Notes under the pieces: model-generated
Databases searched by the model: none
The model's input: the letters and a program-made list of their open reading frames with translations, nothing else
Told to the model about the DNA's origin: nothing
Position numbers and translations under genes: made by a program
Source: Flavobacteriales bacterium
GTDB taxonomy: Bacteria; Bacteroidota; Bacteroidia; Flavobacteriales_F; PHOS-HE28
Assembly: GCA_016721825.1 (NCBI GenBank)
Contig: JADKHI010000005.1
Coordinates: 62,001-126,000 of the forward strand
Length of the DNA stretch: 64,000 bases
Reading direction: 5' to 3'
Shown here: in pieces, positions 40,471 through 47,571 of the stretch
Position numbering within the stretch: the stretch's first letter is position 1
Layout of the letters: the number at the start of each line of letters is the position of its first letter

Positions 40471-42990
40471 TCAGTGCTGTACAACCAGAACCTTGGCCGA
40501 ACGTTCACCGATGCGCAAGACATAGGCACCAGGGGAAAGTGAGGCAGTATTGAATCGCAAAGGCGTGTCACTGGGCACGCGCATCTGGGCATGCTGGACA
40601 ACACGGCCAGCAGCATCGCAAATGAAGAGAGGCTGCAAACCTGGTGTACCTCCCATAACAGACCACCAGCCCCCGTCATCAACCCAAGCTAGCAGAGAGG
40701 AACCACCAGTGGCCTCGAAGTTTGGCAGGCCTACCGCTGTAGGCGCAATGCAGAACGCCGCTACAAAGCCATCCGTTCCAGGTTGAAAGTTAGGATTGAA
40801 CCAAGAGCCCGGTATTAACTCATCCGACAGCGGAAAGAAGTCATTGGGCCCGTTAGGCGAGTTCGTTTTACCGCATGTGTAGAGGCGTTCAGTCCCGCGC
40901 AAAGCGATAGAATACACTTTGTCGATAGTGCCCGGTGTATCACCTCCGAAATAAGTTCCCCAGAGATAGTTGTGATCAGTGTCGAAGCGCATGATCACTC
41001 CATCTTGGTCACCGAGCGGAGCATTGCTTTCATATAGGCCGCCCATTGGTTGGGTCTGAAAACCAGCGTGTGCATAGCCAGCGATGAAAACACTGCGGTC
41101 TTGGCCGACCCGTACGGCGTCTAATCCGCCCGTGCCGCTATTGCTCACGTACGTAATCCATTTACGGTTCCGGGTACTGCTGAATTCCGCGATGAAGCCA
41201 TTGGCGTTGCCACTTGGAGGCGTAGCGTCATGCCAATCGGTCGTATACAGCAAGGGCAAATTGCTGCTCCGCGTATACCCGACGATATAAATATCTCCCG
41301 TAACAGGGTCGATATCCAAGCCGTGATAGCCAGGGTCCTCTATGTCGTTACCGCCGAACAGCGTTCCCCATTGCTCATCCCCGTTCTGATTGAACTCAAT
41401 TATCATGATATCGGAGAAACCAGCCGGCGTGCTTGAGTTCTGATTACCTCCACCATTGAGAGCTTGTGGGAAAGTGGTACTGCTCGAGCTGCCGACTACC
41501 CCGATCGTATTGCCTCTAGCCCGCACAGTAGTGGCGCGGTCCAAAAACGTGCCCCCAAACGGCGTACTCCACAGCACGCGGTCGCTCAAGTCGAACATGG
41601 CAATGAAGCCATCCTCGTCCCCTCCGAACCCCCACTGTTCAGCTCCCGCTGGCAAGGGAACTTGGTGTAATGGTAGGATACCCGTGGTCTGACCAACGAC
41701 GATCAACCTACCTAACGGGTCAATAGTTATGTCCTGGATAAGGACCGTCTCATTCCCGAAGTAGGTCGCATGCTCCAGAATTCCTAAATCGTGGTCTAGG
41801 CGAACAATGAATCCATTGTTATAGCCGCTGCCCGAAGCATCGAAATAGTCGTTCCCTGGATTGCCATTCAGACAATAGAAGTTCGTGCATGCGGTCCAAC
41901 CACCCACATACACCTTCGGGTCGCTGCCATTCCTAACATCTATGCCCCAGGCTATTTGACCGGCACCCGAGCCACCGAAGAAATCTTTCCAAACCACGTG
42001 GTCCATGTTGTCCATCCGACATGCAAAGAGGGACGGATAACCCATGAATATGTTATTACCTACAGTGCCTGGAAAATTTGTGAACGATGAGTAGGTATTC
42101 CCTGTAACGTAATGATTACCACCCATATCGATAGTGTTCGCCGTAATTAAGTCGTAGCCATTACCTCCAAAATAAGTCGAGTAGCAAACCCCGGGTGTGA
42201 AGGCAGGCGGATCAATCGCCACCGCGCCGATGAGCAACACCAACGGCCTGTTGGAATCGTATGCATCGAAGGTGAAGCCCACCACGCCTGTATTGTTGTT
42301 GGGCACATAGTCCGCAGTCCAGTTCAACATTTCCACATTGTTGTTGCCGTCCACTTGATAAGCCACGGCTTGGGGTAGTACGATCCACTTGTTGGCAAGC
42401 AAGATCTTCAGGTTCCCCCAAAAGTCAAGGCTCAGTTGATTCTGCCCATTGAGCAAGAGTTGGAGGTCTTCAGGGTTCCCTCCCGGTCGCACCACGAAAG
42501 CGATCTTCTGGCCAGAACGGCCACTATAAACGTGAAAGTCGATGAACGGATAGATGTTCTCGTAGACCACCCGGTTATAGCCGTGGACATTCGTCACTCC
42601 ATTCGGACCGCACCAAGGCAAGTAGAAGTTCTGCACGTAGTCCTTCATTTGGTAGGCGACCGCATCTGGCGTTTGGGCTGCTTCACCGGTGAAGGCAATG
42701 TCCAAGCGGTTTGCCGTATCCGGTGTTGAAATACTTGTATCCACACTCGCCAGAACTAATGAGAACTTGCCACTCTTCCGGAAGTAGGCCCTTGGCTCTG
42801 CGCCTTCCGTGTAGTACTGGATATCGGGTTGAGGAGTTTGACTCGGGCCAACGACCTGCCCAAGTTGCTCCCATATGCCATAACTCACTCGGAGCGCGTC
42901 ATTGTATGGGTCAGGCGGTGTGTATGTAGGCTGTGCAGATAGCGCTAGTACGAGGCCAATCGAAAAGCAGGAAAAAATAGTGCGTGTCAT
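40471..42990 (-). CDS. Large SBBP-type beta-propeller surface protein with T9SS sorting domain
   Basis: The 839-residue product has a signal peptide (to about SAQP at 20). Residues about 25-255 resemble the N-terminal domain found before SBBP repeats. From about 275 to 740 there are repeats of the SBBP kind (YFGGNGYDLITANTIDMGGNHYVTGNT, TPFGGTFLDRATTVRARGNTIGVVGSS, TLFGGNDIEDPGYHGLDIDPVTGDIYIVGYT, TYFGGDTPG). A T9SS sorting domain closes it (PLFICDAAGRVVQHAQMRVPSDTPLRF...LSPGAYVLRIGERSAKVLVVQH). It is likely an exported adhesin-like or scaffold protein. The gene is less GC-rich than the housekeeping genes around it. Confidence 0.88.
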   Translation of the reverse strand: MTRTIFSCFSIGLVLALSAQPTYTPPDPYNDALRVSYGIWEQLGQVVGPSQTPQPDIQYYTEGAEPRAYFRKSGKFSLVLASVDTSISTPDTANRLDIAFTGEAAQTPDAVAYQMKDYVQNFYLPWCGPNGVTNVHGYNRVVYENIYPFIDFHVYSGRSGQKIAFVVRPGGNPEDLQLLLNGQNQLSLDFWGNLKILLANKWIVLPQAVAYQVDGNNNVEMLNWTADYVPNNNTGVVGFTFDAYDSNRPLVLLIGAVAIDPPAFTPGVCYSTYFGGNGYDLITANTIDMGGNHYVTGNTYSSFTNFPGTVGNNIFMGYPSLFACRMDNMDHVVWKDFFGGSGAGQIAWGIDVRNGSDPKVYVGGWTACTNFYCLNGNPGNDYFDASGSGYNNGFIVRLDHDLGILEHATYFGNETVLIQDITIDPLGRLIVVGQTTGILPLHQVPLPAGAEQWGFGGDEDGFIAMFDLSDRVLWSTPFGGTFLDRATTVRARGNTIGVVGSSSSTTFPQALNGGGNQNSSTPAGFSDIMIIEFNQNGDEQWGTLFGGNDIEDPGYHGLDIDPVTGDIYIVGYTRSSNLPLLYTTDWHDATPPSGNANGFIAEFSSTRNRKWITYVSNSGTGGLDAVRVGQDRSVFIAGYAHAGFQTQPMGGLYESNAPLGDQDGVIMRFDTDHNYLWGTYFGGDTPGTIDKVYSIALRGTERLYTCGKTNSPNGPNDFFPLSDELIPGSWFNPNFQPGTDGFVAAFCIAPTAVGLPNFEATGGSSLLAWVDDGGWWSVMGGTPGLQPLFICDAAGRVVQHAQMRVPSDTPLRFNTASLSPGAYVLRIGERSAKVLVVQH

Positions 42991-43259
42991 TATAGTTCGT
43001 TTTGAGCCACGTCCGAAGCTATGAATAATACCGAATCACCCACGCCTATGGATCTAATCGTATGGGCTACAGAGGACAGAAGCGTGGCTCATGCGCAACA
43101 GAAAGATCGCGCGCAGCGGCTAGTCGGCATCAAAAGACAGCAGAGCAGCCACATTCGAACACCATCGCACGGACAAGATGCGCGATCAAGCTCCACGCTT
43201 TTCCCCACCCACTGAACTTCCTGCCCCCTCGCCTGTACCGGACGTCAAACTCCGAACAG
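42991..43259. other. Divergent intergenic region
   Basis: These 269 bases separate the SBBP gene from the SIMPL gene. A -7 box for the SBBP gene is present (43014-43021). A 64-codon frame on the plus strand (43021-43215) has no structure or start support and is not called. Confidence 0.4.
43014..43021 (-). promoter_or_regulatory. -7 promoter box for the SBBP-T9SS operon
   Basis: The minus strand reads TAGCTTCG, 23 bases before the ATG at 42990; the same octamer precedes the GH3 fusion gene and the gene at 57368. Confidence 0.5.
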
Positions 43260-44234
43260 ATGCGCTCCTTCCGAACCCTGCTCGCCGCCACCGGCGTCCT
43301 CTTCAGCCTACACGCCCTGCCCCAGGCCATGGGCAACTTGATGTACGAAGAGCAGAACCGCCTCTTCTTCCAGCAGGCCGAACAGCCGGTGAAGGCCAGC
43401 ATACAGGGCAACATGCTGGTGCTGGAGGTGAACGCCATGATGAACGCCACGGCGGACAGCTACTTGGCGATCTTCCACATCATACAGCTGGGGCAAAGCG
43501 CGGAGGAAGCGGATAGCCTGATGAACAGCCGGGTGAACAGCCTGATCCGTCGCGTGGCCAAGGACGGCGTGAAAGAGGCGGACGTGTTCACGGACATGCT
43601 CTCCTTCATTCCGGTGTACGAGATCGAGACCACGCGCAAGTTGTTCAGCCGCAGCTACCAGGAGATACCGGCGGGCTTTGAGATCCAGAAGAACATCCAC
43701 ATCCGCTTCCGCGATGCGCGGATCCTGGACCGGCTGGTGACCGCCGCTGCCAAGGAGGAGATCTACGACCTGGTGAAGGTGGACTTCTTCGTGGAGCACC
43801 AGAGCGCCTGCTACGACACGCTGCGCATGTTCGCCACCAAGCTCTTGAACAAGAAGCTCGAGAACTTCAGTTCACTGGGCCTGAAGGTGTCCGAGAGCCA
43901 CCGCACGGCCGCCGAGCAGAACGGCGCCTACTTCCCCCTGGACCGCTACACCGCCTACCAGACGCGCACGCAAAGCTCCCTGAACAGCCGCCGTAAGGGC
44001 CAGCTGATCAACGACGTGCGCAAGCCGCAGACCCTCTTCTACAACAAGGTCCCCTACGGCAACTTCGACATTGTGCTGCACGCGGAGATCACCGAGCCGC
44101 CGGTGCAATACACCTACAACCTGGTGGTGATGTGCCAGCTGCCCGAGGCCTTCCCCAAGAAGGACGTGAAGGAGATCATCAAACACGTGTGGATCACGGA
44201 CAAGGGCGAGGCCAAGCTCCTGGACCTGCCCTGA
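43260..44234 (+). CDS. SIMPL-domain (DUF541) periplasmic protein
   Basis: The 324-residue product has a signal peptide (MRSFRTLLAATGVLFSLHALPQ). The mature part shows the alternating layout of SIMPL domains (VKASIQGNMLVLEVNAMMNATADSYLAIFHIIQLGQSAEEADSLMNSRVNSLI ... FEIQKNIHIRFRDARILDRLVTAAAKEEIYDLVKVDFFVEHQ ... TKLLNKKLENFSSLGL). The function of the family is not settled; some members act in the envelope under oxidative stress. The in-frame stretch before 43260 has no support. It is followed after 50 bases by the exporter adaptor. Confidence 0.8.
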   Translation: MRSFRTLLAATGVLFSLHALPQAMGNLMYEEQNRLFFQQAEQPVKASIQGNMLVLEVNAMMNATADSYLAIFHIIQLGQSAEEADSLMNSRVNSLIRRVAKDGVKEADVFTDMLSFIPVYEIETTRKLFSRSYQEIPAGFEIQKNIHIRFRDARILDRLVTAAAKEEIYDLVKVDFFVEHQSACYDTLRMFATKLLNKKLENFSSLGLKVSESHRTAAEQNGAYFPLDRYTAYQTRTQSSLNSRRKGQLINDVRKPQTLFYNKVPYGNFDIVLHAEITEPPVQYTYNLVVMCQLPEAFPKKDVKEIIKHVWITDKGEAKLLDLP

Positions 44235-44284
44235 GCTGACGATCGTTACGGGGAAAGCGGTGCGGGCAACAATACCTTGGTACC

Positions 44285-45364
44285 GTGAAGCATACCCTGT
44301 TCGTTCCGGTCCTCCTGCTCGTTGTTTCCTGCGGGAAGAAGGCAGAGACCATCACCCCCACCATTGGCCCGATCACCGAAAGCGTCTACGCCAGTGGCGT
44401 GGTGAAGGCGGAAGGGCAATACCAGGTGTACCCCACCGTGAACGGCACGGTGACGGTGCGGCTGGTGAACGAAGGCGATACGGTGAAGGCCGGGCAGCCG
44501 CTGTTGCGCATTGACGACCGCAGCAGCAGCGCCAGCGCCCGCAACGCCGACGCCCAGCTCCGCCTGCTGGAACAGAACGCCCGCGACAGTGGCCCCGTGC
44601 TGGCGCAGCTCCGCGAAGGCGTGCTGCAGGCCCGCGACAAGTACACGGTGGACAGCACCAACTACGCGCGGCAGCAGGCCCTGTGGAAACAGCAGATCGG
44701 CAGCCAGAACGAGCTGGACCAACGGGAGCTGGCCTACACCACCAGCAAGGCGGCCTACAACCGCGCCAACAAGGCCCTGGCGGAATCGCGCGATCGCCTG
44801 CGCACCGAACTGGAGGTGGCCCGGAACAACCTCGCCATCAGCGCCGCCGGCAACGACGACCGCACGCCGCGCAGTTTGATCGACGGCATTGTGTACGACC
44901 TGATGATCGAGCCGGGCGAGCTGGCCACCACGCAACGGGCCGTCGCCGTGATCGGCAGCGCGGCGGACCTCTATCTGGAACTGGAGGTGGACGAGTACGA
45001 CATCACCAAGATCAAGCTGGGCCAGCAAGCCTACATCTCGCTGGACAGCTACACGGGGCAGAGCTTCGAAGCCACGGTAACACGCATCGTGCCTTTGATG
45101 GACGAACGTTCGCGCACCTTCAAAGTGGAAGCGCGCTTCAAGCAACGCCCCCCCGCGCTCTACCCCAACCTGACCTGCGAGGCCAGCATTGTCCTACAGA
45201 AGAAGGCCAAGGCGCTGACCATTCCGGCGGCCTATCTGATCGAAGGCAACGAGGTGCTCACCGCGCCCGATGTGCGAACACCGGTGAAGACCGGCGCGCG
45301 CGACATGGAGAAGGTGGAGGTGCTGGAAGGCATTGATGTGAACACCGAGTTGTACAAGCCCTGA
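44285..45364 (+). CDS. Periplasmic adaptor (membrane fusion) lipoprotein, MacA/HlyD-like
   Basis: The 359-residue product starts at a GTG; a TACCTTG box ends 5 bases before it. The signal ends in a lipobox (LVVSC, Cys16). Lipoyl half-motifs lie at about 45-75 (VYPTVNGTVTVRLVNEGDTVKAGQPLLRIDD) and about 200-220 (IDGIVYDLMIEPGELA), with a helical hairpin of about 120 residues between them and a beta-barrel plus membrane-proximal domain after. It should link the permease (45545-46795) and ATPase (46886-47569) to an outer-membrane channel; no TolC-type gene is in the window. Confidence 0.92.
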   Translation: MKHTLFVPVLLLVVSCGKKAETITPTIGPITESVYASGVVKAEGQYQVYPTVNGTVTVRLVNEGDTVKAGQPLLRIDDRSSSASARNADAQLRLLEQNARDSGPVLAQLREGVLQARDKYTVDSTNYARQQALWKQQIGSQNELDQRELAYTTSKAAYNRANKALAESRDRLRTELEVARNNLAISAAGNDDRTPRSLIDGIVYDLMIEPGELATTQRAVAVIGSAADLYLELEVDEYDITKIKLGQQAYISLDSYTGQSFEATVTRIVPLMDERSRTFKVEARFKQRPPALYPNLTCEASIVLQKKAKALTIPAAYLIEGNEVLTAPDVRTPVKTGARDMEKVEVLEGIDVNTELYKP

Positions 45365-45412
45365 ATGGACCGCAACGACACAACGTTCGCAACGTGATGT
45401 GCCCACACGACA

Positions 45413-45586
45413 ATGCACCCGTTGCGCTCTTCGCGCCGTTGCGGTGAACCCTGAACGATGAAACTGCTTCTCTCCATCGCCCTCAACCTGCTGCGCGCCA
45501 TACACCCGTTGCGCTCGTAGCGCCGTTGCGGTGAACCCTGAACGATGAAATTGCTCCTCTCCATCGCCCTCACCCTGCTGCGCGCC
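45413..45586 (+). repeat. 87-bp tandem duplication over the permease start
   Basis: Positions 45413-45499 and 45500-45586 are near-identical (about nine differences). Each copy holds the upstream sequence, the ATG and the first 14 codons of the permease gene. Only the second copy continues into the full gene. Confidence 0.88.
45458..45520 (+). CDS. 20-codon mini-frame from the duplicated start
   Basis: The first duplicate begins MKLLLSIALNLLRA like the true permease, then runs six codons into the second copy's leader and stops at TAG (45518). It has the same start context as the gene, so it may be translated as a leader peptide of 20 residues, or be only a by-product. Confidence 0.4.
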   Translation: MKLLLSIALNLLRAIHPLRS

Positions 45587-46795
45587 AAGCTGCGGCAGAG
45601 CATCGTGGCGGCCGTGGGGGTCACCTTCAGCATCACCATGTTCGTGACCCTGCTGGGTTTCATGAACGGGTTGAACGCCATGTTGGACGGGCTGATCCTG
45701 AACCGCACCCCTCACGTGCGGCTGTACAACGAACTGAAGGCCTCCCCCGAGCAACCCATCGACCTGACGACGGACACGGCCACGCACCACTTCGTGCGCT
45801 CGGTGAAGCCCAAGGACGAGCTGCCGCGCTTGCGCAACGCCGAGGCCATCATGGATGCCCTGGTGAAGGACCCGCGCGTCCTGGCCATTTCGCCCCGCTT
45901 GGTGTCGCAGGTCTTCTTCAACGTGGGCACGGTGGACCTGAACGGCCAGGTGAACGGCATTGATGTGGTGCAGGAGGTGCGCTACTACCAGTTCATGGAC
46001 TACCTGGTGCAAGGCGACCCCGAGGACCTGGCCACGGGCAACAACACCATTGTGCTTGGCAAGGGCCTGGCGGACATGATGGCGGCCGGCATCGGTGAAA
46101 CGGTGCAGGTGACCACGCCTACCGGAGAACGTTCCCTGCTTCGTGTGGTCGGCATCTTCCAGAGCGGCATTGCGGACTACGACAAGGTGCAGTGCTACGC
46201 GAACATCAAGACCGTGCAGAAGCTGCTGGCCCGGCCGGGCAGCTACTACACCGACATCAACGTGAAGCTGCACGACCTGCTCACGGCCCCGGCCCTGGCG
46301 AAGGAGCTCTCTGCGCGCTTCGACGTGGATGCGGTGGACATCCAGACAGCCAACGCGCAGTTCGAAACAGGCAGCAACGTGCGCAGCATCATCAGCTACG
46401 CGGTGGGCATTGTGCTGTTGGTGGTGGCCGGCTTCGGGATCTATAACATCCTGAACATGATGATCTACGAGAAACTGGACGCCATCGCCATCCTGAAGGC
46501 CACGGGCTTCAGTGGGCGCGACGTGCAACGGATCTTCCTGCTGCTGAGCATGGTGATCGGCATCGCCGGTGGCGCTGCGGGTCTGGTGTTCGGCTTCGTG
46601 ATGCAGAACGTGATCGACAGCATCCCCTTCATCACCGCCGCTTTACCCACCGTCACCACCTTCCCGATCGACTACAATCCGAAGTACTACATCATCGCCG
46701 TCACCTTCGCCTTGCTCACCACCTGGGTGGCGGGTTGGTTCCCGGCGCGCAAGGCGGCGCAGGTGGACCCGGTCGAGATCATTCGCGGCAAATGA
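45545..46795 (+). CDS. ABC exporter permease, MacB/FtsX-like
   Basis: The 416-residue inner-membrane protein has a first helix at about 19-42, a periplasmic MacB-type domain (about 45-270) and three C-terminal helices (about 280-305, 325-350, 375-400) with the FtsX pattern (GIYNILNMMIYEKLDAIAILKATGFSGRDVQRIFL...). The ATPase domain is a separate protein, unlike classical MacB. It should act as a dimer in mechanotransmission export of peptides, lipoproteins or antibiotics. Start: ATG at 45545 in the second duplicate. Confidence 0.9.
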   Translation: MKLLLSIALTLLRAKLRQSIVAAVGVTFSITMFVTLLGFMNGLNAMLDGLILNRTPHVRLYNELKASPEQPIDLTTDTATHHFVRSVKPKDELPRLRNAEAIMDALVKDPRVLAISPRLVSQVFFNVGTVDLNGQVNGIDVVQEVRYYQFMDYLVQGDPEDLATGNNTIVLGKGLADMMAAGIGETVQVTTPTGERSLLRVVGIFQSGIADYDKVQCYANIKTVQKLLARPGSYYTDINVKLHDLLTAPALAKELSARFDVDAVDIQTANAQFETGSNVRSIISYAVGIVLLVVAGFGIYNILNMMIYEKLDAIAILKATGFSGRDVQRIFLLLSMVIGIAGGAAGLVFGFVMQNVIDSIPFITAALPTVTTFPIDYNPKYYIIAVTFALLTTWVAGWFPARKAAQVDPVEIIRGK

Positions 46796-46885
46796 TACCG
46801 ATCCTTGCCACGATGCCTCAGCAGCGGGGCTTAGGAGCGGTACATGCCGCCATTCAATACTTAGAACAGGATCGATCATAGCGGC

Positions 46886-47569
46886 ATGAGCGGCACCGGC
46901 AACATCCTCGAAGTGGTGAAGGTCAACAAGTCCTTCCACGACCCTGTGACGGTACCCGTGCTGAAGGATGTGTCGCTTTCGGTGAAGCGCGGCGAGTTCG
47001 TGAGCATCACGGGCAAGAGCGGCTGCGGCAAGAGCACCCTGCTCTACATCCTCAGCACCATGGACACCGACTATGCCGGCGACGTGATGATCGACGGTGA
47101 AGCCACGCAGGGGCTTTCCGGTTCACGGCTGGCGGAGATCCGCAGCGAGAAGATCGGCTTCGTGTTCCAGTTCCACTACCTGCTGCCGGAGTTCAGCGTG
47201 CTGAAGAACGTGATGCTGCCGGGGCTGAAGCTGGGCAAGTACAGCGCGGAGGAAGTGGAGCACCGCGCGATGGAGCGCTTGAAGGAACTGGACATGCACG
47301 AGCATGCCTTGAAGGGCGCGAACCAGCTCAGCGGCGGACAGAAGCAACGCGTCGCCATCGCCCGCTCGCTGATCAACGATCCGCTGATCCTGATGGGCGA
47401 CGAGCCGACCGGCAACCTGGACAGCAAGAACACGGCGATCGTGTTCGACATCTTCAAGCACATCGCCTCGGAGCACAAGCAAAGCCTGCTGGTGGTGACG
47501 CACGACAACGATTTCGCCGCGCGCACGGACCGCACCATCGTGATGGACGATGGCCGCGTGATCAGCTAG
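46886..47569 (+). CDS. ABC exporter ATP-binding protein, LolD/MacB type
   Basis: The 227-residue product has Walker A GKSGCGKSTLL (about 43-53), Q-loop in FVFQFHYLLPEFSVLKNVMLP, signature LSGGQKQRVAIARSL, Walker B LILMGDEPTGNLD and the H-loop VVTHDND. The EFSVLKNV and GNLDSKN phrases are typical of the MacB/LolD group. It follows the permease by 90 bases and converges with the GH3 gene, with only 2 bases between the stops. Confidence 0.94.
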   Translation: MSGTGNILEVVKVNKSFHDPVTVPVLKDVSLSVKRGEFVSITGKSGCGKSTLLYILSTMDTDYAGDVMIDGEATQGLSGSRLAEIRSEKIGFVFQFHYLLPEFSVLKNVMLPGLKLGKYSAEEVEHRAMERLKELDMHEHALKGANQLSGGQKQRVAIARSLINDPLILMGDEPTGNLDSKNTAIVFDIFKHIASEHKQSLLVVTHDNDFAARTDRTIVMDDGRVIS

Positions 47570-47571
47570 GC

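Noticed and set aside
43021..43215. 64-codon plus-strand frame before the SIMPL gene
   Set aside because: Polar, without signal or family; overlaps the promoter of the divergent gene.
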